From Simmondsia chinensis (Eukaryota; Streptophyta; Magnoliopsida; Caryophyllales; Simmondsiaceae), in NCBI GenBank assembly GCA_018398585.1, contig JAGTTD010000022.1, positions 8,905,501-8,969,500 on the forward strand: 64,000 bases of DNA, written 5' to 3'. This document shows, piece after piece, positions 21,050 through 32,017 of the stretch (position 1 is the stretch's first letter; each line of letters opens with the position of its first letter). Below the pieces are notes generated by a model, which worked only from the letters and a program-made list of their open reading frames with translations, had not been told where the DNA came from and searched no databases. Made by a program: the position numbers and the translations under genes.

Positions 21050-22154
21050 GTGAATAAGATGAGTGAAGATGCAAAGAAATTCTTTAAGTTGGTTGAGGAA
21101 GGAAAGCAACAATTACATCCTGGCTGTAAAAATCATTCAAAACTTTCTTTCACCATCCGACTTCACCTCTTTAAGTGCCACCATGGGCTAAGTAATGCAG
21201 CATTTGCTAATCTTTCAAACGTGATCATTGAAGTGATTCCTGATATAAACATACCTAAATCTTTCAACGAAGCCAAAAAAATGGTGAATGATTTAGGGCT
21301 TGATTACAGGAAGATCCATGTGTGTCCCAATGATTGCATGCTATTCTGGAAGGAACATGAACATGACACTTCTTGTCATGTTTGTGGTGCTTCGAGGTGG
21401 AAAGTGGATAATGGCCATCAGGTTGATAGTAAAATTCCAACCAAGGTTTTGAGGCACTTTCCTTTAAAGCCTAGGCTGCAGAGATTGTTCATGTACTTTG
21501 AGACAGCAAAGTCAATGGTTTGGCATGACAAGGAGCGTCCTAAAGATGGAATTGTAAGGCATCAAGTGGATGGTGTAGCATGGAAAGGATTTGAGTCCTT
21601 ACATAAAGACTTTTCGCAGGATCCGCGAAATATAAGGTTAGGACTTGCTAGTGATGGATTCATTCCGTTTAGAACAATGAGCATTTCCCATAGTACATGG
21701 CCAGTTATCCTAATCAACTATAACTTGCCGCTGTGGTTGTGCATGAAGCCAGAGTATTTCATGTTATCTTTATTGATTCAGGGCCCTAATTCCCCCGAAA
21801 ATGATATTGACGTTCACATGCAGCCATTGATTGAAGAACTAAAAGGTTTGTGGGAGTGTGGATTGGAGACTTATGATGCATTTAACAAGCAGATGTTCAC
21901 CATGCCTGCAGCTTTATTATGGACTGTAAGTGATTTTCCAGCGTACGCAATTTTTTCTGGTTGGTCCACAAAAGGGGATGGGCTTGCCCTTGCTGCAATC
22001 ACGAAACTTCATCTTAATATTTGAAACAAACACTGTTATCTTCATCATCGTAGATTTTTAGACATAAGTCACCCATGGCATCGAGATGAGTGATCATTCA
22101 TCGGTGGAAAAGAGGAGTTACTTGCACCTTGCCCCTTGTCCGGAACTGAAGCCT
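21050..22154 (+). pseudogene. TNP2-type CACTA transposase (Transposase_21), N-terminal half
   Basis: The 324-codon frame (21050-22024) contains the family's signature blocks in order: YRKIHVCPNDCMLFWKEH with a following CxxC (CHVCGASRW), KVLRHFPLKPRLQRLF, DGVAWKGFESLHKDF, RNIRLGLASDGFIPF, HSTWPVILINYNLPLWLCMK, SLLIQGPNSPENDIDV and PAALLWTVSDFPAYA-FSGWST. TNP2 is the catalytic transposase that cuts the element ends. The frame is broken at about 22000; remnants of ISHPWHRDE and GGKEELLAPCPLSGTE continue in other frames to 22154, where the inner CACTA interrupts the gene. Confidence 0.9.
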
Positions 22155-22157
22155 TAA

Positions 22158-22350
22158 CACTACAAGAAAACTAGTTTTTAACGACCAAAAATAATGACTG
22201 GAATTTTTTTTTGTCGTTAATGGTCTGTTTGTAGTGCCTAGTTGCGACGGGATTAAAACAACATCGTTAAAGGGTGGCACATGTTGGGCTTATAACGACG
22301 GGCACTAAATAACGTCGTTAATTCTACTCACAAACTGTCGTTAATAGGCT
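22158..22350 (+). repeat. Left TIR and subterminal repeats of inner CACTA
   Basis: A 13-bp TIR cactacaagaaaa, then repeated words ttaacgac, gtcgttaa, catcgttaa and aacgtcgttaat in both orientations. These differ completely from the gtaacactt words of the outer element, so the two belong to different CACTA families. AT-rich DNA to about 22680 and a 5'-UTR-like stretch with a splice-donor-like end near 22850 follow. Confidence 0.8.
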
Positions 22351-23092
22351 TAAGTAAGTGGTAAAATTTTGGTCAAAGGAGTTAAAATTCATTAATTTTT
22401 AAAAATTGGGCCCTTTTTTAAATTTGTCATTGTCTATTTTTTTTATTCTCTTAAATTTTTTAATTGATATTTCACCCATCCATACCATAATTCAAATTCG
22501 AGAATTAAATAATATCCCAACCAATACTTAATTCAATATTTTACTCTTTCGGTATATTTCTATTATACTTGATAATTTTTTATTTTAGATACTAAAATAT
22601 AATTTTTAATTAATTAAAAAATATAATAAATGTAATAATTTAACAAAAAAGAGATTATATTAATTTTTGGCAAAAAATTTTCCCACCCTTTCTTCCCTCC
22701 ACAACCCACGCGTGATTTCTTCCCCAATAAACCCTAGCTCTTCACAAATCCCCCCATTCAAACTCCACGAAAGGGAAGCAGCGAAGTAGGAAACGATTCT
22801 TCTTTAGTCCTTCGTGAACCAGTCGCACAACAGCGAAATCCAACCTTAGGTAATTAATTTTCTTTGATTGATTGCGTTTTCTGTTATTTCTTTGCGTTGT
22901 TTTTGTTCGGTAACCCTAGAATTGGTTATTACTACATTAAGGTGTTAATCTATAGATTTTATGCAATAATTTCTTAATTAGACTGTGTGAATTTCTTTTC
23001 TTCAAAGATTTGGGAATGGCGGCAACAGACGAAGGCTTCGATCGTAAACCTATATTCCATTTTTTATAGTATTTACCTATTGTACCAAGATT

Positions 23093-23601
23093 TCAAATGA
23101 TTTTATACTAGAATGACAAAGCTTTAAAGCGAATTTGTCTTGTTCTTTGGTAGTTCGTGTTGTATTCACTGAATTAACAAATTAGTTGATAGTTCATTTT
23201 TGTTATAAGCCGATGTCTATTGTTTGTTGGTAGTTAACAGCCTTAATTCTATTCTTCACTGTATTGACCCACTATACCCATAATTTGTATGATTTTTGCT
23301 AGATTGACAAAGTTCCAAAACGAATTTGCCCCTTTTATGTCTGTAATTCATGTTATCTTTGCTGAATTAACAAATTAGTTGGTAGTTCGTGCTTGTTATA
23401 AGCCCATGTTTGTTGTTCGTTGGTAATTAACAGCCCTAATTTAGTTCTTTGCTATATTGACACATTGTATCCAGATTTTGAATGTTTTTTTGCTAGATTG
23501 TCAAAGCTTCAAAGAGAATAAGTCCCTTTTATGTTGGTAGTTCATATTATATTTGCTAAATTAAGAAATTAGTTAGTAGTTCGTGTCTGTTATAAGCCAA
23601 T
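23093..23601 (+). repeat. 194-bp tandem repeat, about three copies, in inner CACTA 5' region
   Basis: The marker attagttgatagttc recurs at 23181, 23374 and 23568 (periods 193 and 194). The last unit is cut by the solo LTR at 23601 and resumes at 26083 (ccaatgtctgttgttcgttg), which is how the TSD could be recognised. Probably an expanded intron. Confidence 0.8.
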
Positions 23602-23712
23602 TGTTATGAATCAAGAATAATCTTGATTCATAACCTAGGGTTTGATAGAAATAAGAGAGTGTGAGATGAGAAAGAAGGGGAAAGAGATGAGAAAGTAGAG
23701 AGAAATATAGAG

Positions 23713-24246
23713 ATGAGAAGCGAATTCAGTCCAATTATCATTCAGCAAAAGGATCAATGTTTTATAGAGGTGCAAAAGCAACAAAGTGAACAAGTTCCTG
23801 AGGTGCCTACACTTGTTGCAGTAGAAGTTGATGAAGAGCAAAGCAAACAGGTTCCTGAGATTGATGTTGAAACTTCAGCAGTAGATCATGAAGAGCAGAA
23901 CATTCAAGTGCCACATTGCAGTGAACAATATCAACTATTGAATCAGATTGTTGTTGAGCAAAATCTGGAACAGCAATTTGGGCAAAACTTCATTGAAAGG
24001 GCTGGATTCAGTTGGATTTTGGATGCTACAGCAGGGAATCGAGACCATAACATCACAAAGAACATTGGGACTCTCGGTAAGCTAGTTTGGAACGAGTTTC
24101 TGGTGCCTATTACTACATTTCTAGCAGCTGAACAGATCAAACAACCACCTAGGCCAGCTAAGGAACTACCAGATGTTGCAATAGGATCATTTCAGCTTCG
24201 TAAGGGTGGAGGACCTAAGCAAACTACAGCGTGCTATGTGGGCTGA
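23713..24246 (+). CDS. Unrecognised glutamine-rich ORF in the nested Reina-like piece
   Basis: 177 codons from the first ATG, although that ATG lies in the disrupted LTR, so the true start (if any) is downstream. It shows three copies of a short motif: QQSEQVPE, EQSKQVPE and EQNIQVPH, then NQIVVEQNLEQQFGQNF, a moderately hydrophobic middle (GFSWILDATAGNRD, KLVWNEFLVPITTF) and a basic C-terminus RKGGGPKQTT. A second short frame (24206-24418) overlaps its end. It is not RT, RNase H or integrase. Its place just before the polypurine tract and LTR suggests an extra or captured ORF in a non-autonomous element. Function unknown. Confidence 0.3.
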   Translation: MRSEFSPIIIQQKDQCFIEVQKQQSEQVPEVPTLVAVEVDEEQSKQVPEIDVETSAVDHEEQNIQVPHCSEQYQLLNQIVVEQNLEQQFGQNFIERAGFSWILDATAGNRDHNITKNIGTLGKLVWNEFLVPITTFLAAEQIKQPPRPAKELPDVAIGSFQLRKGGGPKQTTACYVG

Positions 24247-25836
24247 TACAACAAGTTCAAGTGCTAGATGCAAGCTAAGCTCATACAAGTGGATTAAGAT
24301 AAAGAAATTGCATGCTATGTGGGCTGAACTAGGTCTTCCATCAGCTGTACAACCCACTGTGAGGCCTCTAGAAGTTCCATCCTACATCACACAACCTGAA
24401 TTTGTGCTGAACCACTAATTTTCAGTTGCAAAATTCACATTCCAGCATACATAATAAGAGGTCTTGCTGCAGAATCAGATCATCCTCATTTCTGCTGCTA
24501 TTTTAGTCAGATCATCCTCAATTCTGTTGCAATTTCAGTGTTTTTTAGCTTTAATAAGAGTGTTCTAGTCTCCTTTTCCTTGATAAGATTCTTGAGGACA
24601 AGAATCTCTAAAGGGGGAAGTATTATTATGATTTTAATGAGAAGTGTTTAGTAGTATTAGTCTTAGGCATTATGCTAGTTGTATATCTTGAATAAGTCAT
24701 GTGTTAGTCGCTGGTGTGCTGCTGCTAGTGTGTGGTTTGGTTTGGTTATTAGCTTGGTTAGGTGCATTGTATTAGTCTTCCTTTAGTTAGTATAAATAGG
24801 GGAGCTTCTCTTGTAATGTTCATAACTTGATGATAATGAATTGATTCTTCTCTCCCTTTGAGCTCAATGCTCCCTATCTCTTTCTAGATATTTTCTCTAG
24901 ATATTTCTATCTCAATCTTGATTCTTTTCTTATGAATTCTCTTTGAATCTCTATCAATCTCATCTCAATTCTTCTTAATCTCATCTAATTCTAAATTCTC
25001 TTAGTTTTCATCTTGATTTCACTTTCTAAGTGTAAATCCCTATCCAAACCCTAGGTTTATCACATGATTCATCCAAGAATCATAACAGTGGTATCAGAAC
25101 CAGATTTTTGCTTCCATTGGCGATTAAATACTTGTATTCGTTGGTTGATTCAAGATTAAGCTGAAAATTGATCAAAACAATTGGCAAAGGACTGCAGGTG
25201 CTGCTGTCAGGTTGTTTTTGTACCAGAATTCAATTCGGTTGCAATTGATCCTGTTCATTGAGTGAATCCTTGATTTACCTAGTGTGAATTGATCAATTGT
25301 GCTGCATTGTCAAGCAAGATTTCAGTTAGGTTCTGTTGCTATTGCCAAGATTTCAGTTCGAATTTTGCGATTCTTAAACTTGATCTTGCAATATCAGAAT
25401 TTGTTGATCAAATGTGGTGATTGAGCTGCTGCCAATTCGATTCCAAGTAGAGCAAACAGATTAAGTGAAGTACATTGAAGTCATCAAGTGTTGATCATGT
25501 TGAATGCTTTAGATTGAGAATTTAGGCTATGGATCCTGATTCTTGACAGCACAGTCTGTTATTTTTTGCTTAGCATTGGAGATACTTCAATCATCTACAC
25601 AAGTTTTAGCTTGATCCTAGCTTAGTGGCAGTTACTTTGATCAACTACACCAAAATTCAGTGTTGATCGGTTACCTCGATCGAGTTAAAGGTGATCAAGC
25701 TGTTGCACTAGCTATTACACCAAAATTCAGTGTTGGTCGATAACTTCGATCGTAGGCTTAAATTTCATTGCCACAACCTTTGGTGACAAAACACCGTTTT
25801 GCTTAACCTCTTGCTGCAACATACTCTTCTGTCGAA
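23745..25836 (+). mobile_element. Reina-like retroelement fragment arranged internal-LTR-internal
   Basis: In plus orientation the order is the unrecognised ORF, the 3' end of an internal region (attcttgaggacaagaatct then aaagggggaag at 24590-24620, matching the chromodomain end and polypurine tract of the element at 38784-44251), an LTR (about 24621-25087), a primer-binding-site-like tggtatcagaacc (25089-25101) and then 5' internal DNA without ORFs to 25836. One LTR flanked by internal DNA on both sides implies recombination between tandem copies or a partial insertion. Confidence 0.55.
24621..25087 (+). repeat. LTR of the nested Reina-like piece
   Basis: It follows aaagggggaag and begins tattattatgattttaatga (a mutated TGTTATGA start is likely). 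A promoter-like agtataaataggggagc lies at about 24789, a CT-rich R/U5 region follows, and it ends ccaagaatcataaca at 25087, directly before the primer-binding site. Confidence 0.7.
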
Positions 25837-26368
25837 CCAATTATCATTCAACATACCTTCTTACAATGCAAGGCCTCCTATTTATACTAACTGATTGAGC
25901 CTAAAAATATCTAAGTAAACAATGAATCTAGACCAACCTTAACTACTACTAACTAACTAAACTGACTTAACCGACATATATGAATTTTCCCTAATTTTCC
26001 CACCAAAACCATTAACCGACATTAACCACCGATTAGCTAACTAATTTCCAAATTGACCCTCCAACATACTAAGATCATGACACCAATGTCTGTTGTTCGT
26101 TGATGATTAACTGCCCTAATTTGGTTGCTTTTTAACGTAAATGACTAATTTGAACGCATATGTGTGACATTTCTTATTTTCTCAATTTTGTTATTATTGT
26201 CTTGAGTTTCTATCACATCGGCTGACTTGTTTTCTTAAATTCTTTTTACTAGTGAAGCAGTTTGATAATAGTGTAAAATAAAAGGCGATGAAATCAGACG
26301 TATGCCAACTTGCTGGGTTGTTGTTATTGTTGTTGTTGTACTGACTTGTCTTTTTATGTGACAGGACG

Positions 26369-28231
26369 ATGTTTCAAAGTAAAGTTATTAATAAGCCTTC
26401 TTCTTCAAAAGCTAATAAACAATTCCTATCGCCGGGAGTGCTATCCAAAGGTATTCAGGGGTCAAAGGCTTATATTAACACGAGAAATCTACCTATTACA
26501 CTCAATTCAGTTGGAGTTGTTCATATGCCTTCCCCTTCTACAATTAACAACCATGATACACAGGTTAGAGAAGCAAATATGATGTCTTCACCAATTAGAT
26601 CACGTGAAGCTTCATTTGAAGCTCCTGATCTAACATCTGACCATATGAACTCCACAAATGCTTTGCAAATTGAAATGGAGTTGGAGAATCATGAAATTGA
26701 AAATGAAATTGATGTTGATAAACAAGGTAATTGTTTTTCTTACTCTTTTTTAAAAATGGTAAGGCTTTGATTTCTTGTTAGCATGTAATCACTTTTTTGT
26801 AATTGGTAGATTCTACGGAAAATAATGATGGAAAGAAGAGAGCAAGACGTGGAAAGAGCAAATGCAAAAAGGTGGCAACTCTAAAACCTGGAAATAAGTT
26901 GCCTATTGAAATTTTCCAAAATCGCTGTGTTGGACAAAATGCAAATGAATTTTCTCGACACTTGGGCAAAATCGTACGTGATAGAAATGTTGTTTCAAGA
27001 AGGAAGCACTCATGGGATGAAATTGATGCGAGAGAGAATGAACACATGTTTGCTGTAGTCCTGGTAACTTAACTGTATAATGTAGTTTATATTTTCATTT
27101 GTAAACAATTATACGATGATTGTTAGATATTTAATTTACGATGACAAAATTTCATTAGCATGACAAGAAATTGAGTTTACTTATTTGAATTAGGACAAAT
27201 TTCATGACGAGAATGTTGACTTGAAGGAGTATCGTAAAGAGATCTTAGATCATATGCGGTACTTGTGGAAAAATTGGAGAGGGGACTTGTATCGGTTTGA
27301 GATTTTGAAAAGGCCGAAAACAAAAAATCGGCCTTCACCGCCTCACAACTTTACTATGGAACAAGCTTTGAAAAAAGCCGTAATAGATCCGCCTCCAGAA
27401 GGGTGGGATAAGGAGGATTGGGTATGGATTGTAAAAAATTATTATGCATCTGAGGAGTTCCAGGTATAAATTCTCCCTCCTTTTTTTCCATTTTATTATT
27501 TGTACTTTTATTCATGGACATATTAACTTTTTAATATTTGAAACATAGGCAAGGAGCGCTAGAAACTCTAAAAATAGGGCTGGCCTTTCGAAAGAACTAC
27601 TTCATCACACTGGTAGCAAAGCTCATAGGCAGATTTTCAAAGATATGGTGTGTGACTAAATATTTCAATATTTTATTTTTTTAATTTTTTTCCTCTATTG
27701 CAGAATCTAACTATTATTTGATTGTAAAGACTCAGCAGAATGGGGAATTTCCTAATCTTGGGGAGATGTTTCTGGCTACACGTTCAAAGGGTGATAAGCT
27801 GGCGACACATGAGCTTTGTCAATAATATGTATGTAGAATTTAAAGAATTAATTACTTGTTGTCATGTATACTTTACTTCATTCTTAGTTCACACTACTTT
27901 GTTGGAAAAAATTGTTGATGTCATTGAAGAGAATCCGACCTTATCTAACATTGAAGTTGCTGAGAAAGCCTTCAACAAATGTCAAGCTCATGGTCATGAG
28001 TTTGGTTATGGGGGAGGAGTAAGGCCTAGTGATTTGAGAGGACCATCTTCTACCAAGGCCGAGCTTCTTGAAAAACTTCGTCAATCTGAGAAGGAAAAGC
28101 GAGCACTGCTTAAAGAGAATAAGGAATTTGCTGATTTGGTAGCTAGAGTAAAGGCACTAGAGGATGGAGGTCGTAACAACGGGTCAAGTACTCCCTCCCG
28201 ATCTATTGAGATGGACGACTACATTAATTAA
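26369..28231 (+). pseudogene. Transposase_24 (TNPA-like) gene of inner CACTA, six exons
   Basis: Exons by GT-AG junctions: 26369-26726, 26810-27063, 27194-27463, 27549-27647, 27730-~27828 and 27898-28231. The first four join in frame (phases 1,0,0,0). Signature blocks are FQNRCVGQNANEFSRHLGK, YLWKNWRGDLYRFEI, EDWVWIVKNYYASEEFQ, ARSARNSKNRAGLS plus HHTGSKAHRQIF, NGEFPNLGEMFLATRSKGD, ENPTLSNIEVAEKAF and a C-terminal coiled coil (LLEKLRQSEKEKRALLKENK). Such proteins bind subterminal repeats and assist TNP2. In exon 5 an in-frame TAA follows HELCQ and no donor gives the phase exon 6 needs, so the gene is probably broken there. A 3'-splice-like tgtgacag precedes exon 1. Confidence 0.8.
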
Positions 28232-30290
28232 ATATTAATAGGTATGTGGTAATCTTTTTCTTTCCCTTCTCTCTCTTATTTTTCCCTTAGTTTTCGCTTA
28301 TGTAAGTTGATATATTCATAAGAATATATTATTGAGTTATTTGGAATTGTTCTGGATTTGGACTTTGTGATTGAGTTCTATGTGGAGTTTGAGAATGTTG
28401 TTGATTTATGTGTTAGATTGTGTACTATGGAGTTTGAGATATGGGAATATTTTTGTATTCATTAATCTACAGATATGATGTGAGTTTCTACTATTTCAAG
28501 CTCTAGGCTTAAGGCCCTGTGATGGGTGTTTTTATGCTGCTAAACTCTGGTGTGTTAGGCTTTAGGGGCCGTCAGTGATGTATAGAGCGAGTTTTTGATT
28601 TGGCATTTTGAAGTAAGTGTGGGTAGTAGTTTCACATTGTGAAGTTGTTGTTATTGTGTGGCTGATTATGCTGTTTAGAAATTGGATTATGTGCCTTTCT
28701 AATTTTCTATGTGATTGTTGTGGTTAACATGTGCTTAATGCTTGAGTGTGATTGTGAACTTGTTGAAATGGAGCTTTGAACCTAGAATTGGCAACTCTTA
28801 GGTTAGGCATGTCTAATTGCACAATCTTGGACCCGATGTGTGGATAGGGCATTGCATGTTTTGAGTTTAACGATGGATTGGATGTTGTTTGTGAGAATTG
28901 GTGTTTCTTGCATATGTTTGAGTGACCTAAGTGAAATAGGTGATTATTGTAAAGGGAGGCTTAGAGAACTTGTGAGTTCTTATTTAAAATCTGTGTGATT
29001 TAGTGTCTTAGTCTCCATGTCGGTGTCTCATGTATTTCCCAAGGCTATGTTGGAAGCAAGTTGAGCATATATTGGTACTTGTTGCTTGAAGTGATGATAA
29101 ACATGTTGTTTATAGACTGTTTCAAGTTGAATTTGTTGCTTTATGTTGGTTTTGAGCTGTATTTTGTTGCTCATACTGATTTTACTGCAGTTGGGACTGT
29201 ATGCTGCTGAATTTTGGGCAATTTTGCTGTCATTTTATTATGTTTTGCTGAATTTTAGCTATGAGTTGGGAAAACATGATATGTTTGAGTCATATGTGGA
29301 CTTGTGTTGTCTTAGGAGACTTGTATATCCTTAGGATTATTGTTTCATGCCTTTTTTTTTTAGTTTTGGGAAAAGGGTAAGGCATAGGTCTTGTGTGAAC
29401 CTTTATTGACCATAGGTTTGGTTTATTATGTTGTATGCTCATATTGGGTTGTTTTGGATATTGTTCATGATGGAGTTTTGTGATGCAATGTATGAATTGA
29501 TTTGGCTAACTTGAACTCTGGGTGAATTGCATGTTTAGCTTGGATTTTATATTGATTGCCATGAATTATTTGGAATTGTTGATGAGTTTGGACTATGTGA
29601 TTGAATCCTAGCGGGAGTTTTAGAATGTTTTGAATTTGTGACACTTTAATTGAGTTCTATAATGTGGAGATTGGATTTGCGATTGCATATTAAAAAGCAT
29701 ACGAATTTCCTTTTTGGTCAATTTTATGCTGATTAGTTTAATATAGTTTTTATCTGTTTTATTTTTTTATTGCTTGGTCTGTTATGTGTCTGTAAAATTG
29801 CTCATATGACAAGAATTTTCTAACATGAGTGTTGTATTTATTTTTTTCAGGTGTTGGAAGACTGCACTGGAAATTCTTGTTTTTGTTGGAACTTTTATTT
29901 ACGAACTTTTGTCAGATTTATAGTTTTTGCTAAGTTGTTAAGTGACAAATTTAACAATGTACGCTTTTAGTGTTTTTTGTATGTGAATTGGCTTTTATAA
30001 GTATTTGAATATTTAAGTTTCAATGACATCTTGACTTTTTATTAGAATTCGTTGTTACATTGAATAATATGTAAGAGTTATTTCTGTATGATTATACTGT
30101 ACTATTTTATAGGTGTTATACTGAAATTAAATATTGTCATATTACATTTATGTAAAGGTGCTATGAACAACCTGATAATTGTCCTTATATGAATTTGCAG
30201 GTGTTGCAAACAATCAAAAAATTATTTTTATATTACATAAATGTATAGGTATTTATGAATGTATATATTGCACTATATGAATGTATAAGA
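28232..30290 (+). other. 3' non-coding region of inner CACTA
   Basis: No coding signal. The sequence is G/T-rich and looks intronic or 3' UTR, with a probable 3'-UTR intron from gtatgtgg (28241) to tttttcag (about 29851). The frame at 29143-29334 is low-complexity. The subterminal repeats of the right end start near 30290. Confidence 0.5.
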
Positions 30291-30840
30291 TTTTTAACGT
30301 CGATAAATTTTTCTGTTAGAATTTTCTTTTGATGGGGGAAGCATTTTTAATGATGTATTTTGATGTCATTAATAGATGGAAAGACGTTTTAATGAAGATT
30401 TATTATTGTTATTTTTTAACGACGGTCTATATTGTCGTTGCTATTTCCAATTAGTAGCGCAAAAAATTTTAACAATGGTTTTTGTCATCGTTAAAACTTT
30501 TTCCTAAATGACGGTCAGTATTTGTAACAACAACAATTATTGTTGTTATTAATCAACTCTTTAACGACGGTGCCACCTGACATTAAAGACTTTACTTTTA
30601 ACGACAACATGTGCTGTAGTTATTGATTTCACTTTTAACGACGGACATAATATACCGTCGTAGATACTTTTTAACAACGGCTCATTTTAGCGGTCGTTGA
30701 TCCCACATGGTATTAACATCGGAAGCAATAAAGACGACAAACGACGCAAAGTTTCCGCCGTCGTTAATAGTATTAACGACGGTAAAGTAGACTTTTAACG
30801 ACGATAATCACTGTTATTAATGACCCTTTTTCTTGTAGTG
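30291..30840 (+). repeat. Right subterminal repeats and TIR of inner CACTA
   Basis: About fifteen copies of taacgacgg, cgtcgtta or close variants in both orientations between 30297 and 30825, ending with ttttcttgtagtg. Much richer in motifs than the left end. Confidence 0.85.
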
Positions 30841-30898
30841 TAATGGAACTGTCTGATTTTAAAAATAAGTTGGGAAAAACCGACAAAGCAGAGAAGAT

Positions 30899-31919
30899 GT
30901 GATATTCCATGGAGGAAAAGGTCCATATTCTTTGAGCTTCCCTACTGGGAGCACAATCTATGTCGCCACAATCTTGTTGTGATGCACATAGAAAAGAATA
31001 TATGTGACAATGTGATTGGGACATTGTTGGACATTCCTGGTAAGACAAAGGATCTTCCAAAAGCTCGCCTTGACTTGTTGGATTTGGGAATAAAAAAGCA
31101 TCTCCAACCTATTTTTTCTGAGGATGATCATAATGTTACACTATTACCTGCAAACTATTCAATGGGAAATGAAGCTAAAGAAATTATTTGCAAAGTCCTA
31201 AAAGAAGCAAAGTTGCCCTATAGTTGTGCCTCAAATATCGGACAATGTGTGCAAATGAAGGAGAGGAAGGTAATTAGATATAAAAGTCATGATGCTCATG
31301 TTATACTGCATTATTTGTTGCAAGTTGCTTTTAGGAAAGCTATGCCTAAACCCGTTGCGATGACTTTGATTCGATTGGGTGCCTTTATGAGATGTATATG
31401 TAGCAAAGTTATCAAGTTGGAGGAGCTAGACATTCTAGATCGAGAAATATAAGAAATACTTTGTCAATCAGAGACGCATTTCTTGCCTACTTTCTTTGAC
31501 ATAATGGTTCACTTTCCAATCCACTTGATAGATGAAATTAGACTTGGTGGACCGGTACAATACATATGGATGTTCTTTGTTGAAAGGTATATAGGAAAAC
31601 TGAAGTCATATGTTCGTAACTGGGCTCATCCAGAGGGGTCTACAGCCAAGGGTTATTGAGCGGAAGAGTGCTTAATATTTTGCTCTAGATACTTGCATCA
31701 TGGGGTGAAAACTAGATTAAATAGGTGTTCATGGAACTTTGGAGGCAATGATGATCTTATTCAAGGAGAAACCCCACTTTTTCCTAAAGTGGGTCATCCT
31801 ATAGGAAGCAAGAGAAAGCAAAGAGGAAAAGGAATCAAGTTGAGTTGTAAGACCATGGAGCTTGCTCACCGATATGCTGTATTCAACTCAGATTGTGCAA
31901 TAGTTCAAAAATATATTGA
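30899..31919 (+). pseudogene. TNP2-type transposase, middle part and DUF4218 region
   Basis: Resumes the gene interrupted at 22154. From about 30932: FFELPYWEHNLCRHNLVVMH, IEKNICDNVIGTLLDIPGKT (the H-x-x-K-N-x-x-D-N signature), then VILHYLLQVAFRKAMP, FPIHLIDEIRLGGPV, MFFVERYIGKLKSYVRN and AEECLIFCSRYLHHGVKTRL, which is the DUF4218 domain. One continuous frame (30979 frame) carries stops at 31450 and about 31658. A phase-compatible intron (31920-32017) joins it to the next exon. Confidence 0.9.
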
Positions 31920-32017
31920 GTAAAACACTTTGATACCTCTCTCTCTCTCACTACATAGATATATTTATCCTTTTTTGTTAGTTTGTTTAATTCTTTTGTT
32001 CACTTTATTTTGTGCAG

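Larger units (their letters stand above)
23602..26082 (-). mobile_element. Solo LTR (TGTTATGA family) split by a further insertion, TSD ccaat
   Basis: A perfect 5-bp duplication ccaat (23597-23601 and 26083-26087) brackets the segment. The left part (23602-23744) and right part (25837-26082) are the two halves of one minus-strand LTR: minus-strand start TGTCATGATCTTAG at 26082, a TATA-like agtataaataggagg near 25880, and end ttcttgattcataaca at 23602. They are separated by 23745-25836, flanked by a 14-bp direct repeat ccaattatcattca. Confidence 0.75.
22158..30840 (+). mobile_element. Inner CACTA transposon inserted in the outer TNP2 gene, TSD taa
   Basis: Ends are cactacaagaaaa (22158-22170) and its inverted copy ttttcttgtagtg (30828-30840), flanked by a perfect 3-bp duplication taa (22155-22157, 30841-30843), the size made by CACTA transposases. 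Both ends carry many aacgacgg / gtcgtta subterminal repeats (22190-22340; 30290-30825). It encodes a Transposase_24 gene but no TNP2 is visible, so after excluding the 2.48-kb nested LTR it is a ~6.2-kb probably non-autonomous element. Confidence 0.9.

Noticed and set aside
23093..23601. CRISPR-like array
   Set aside because: Direct tandem 194-bp units without unique spacers in a plant transposon intron. No CRISPR array is present anywhere in the window.
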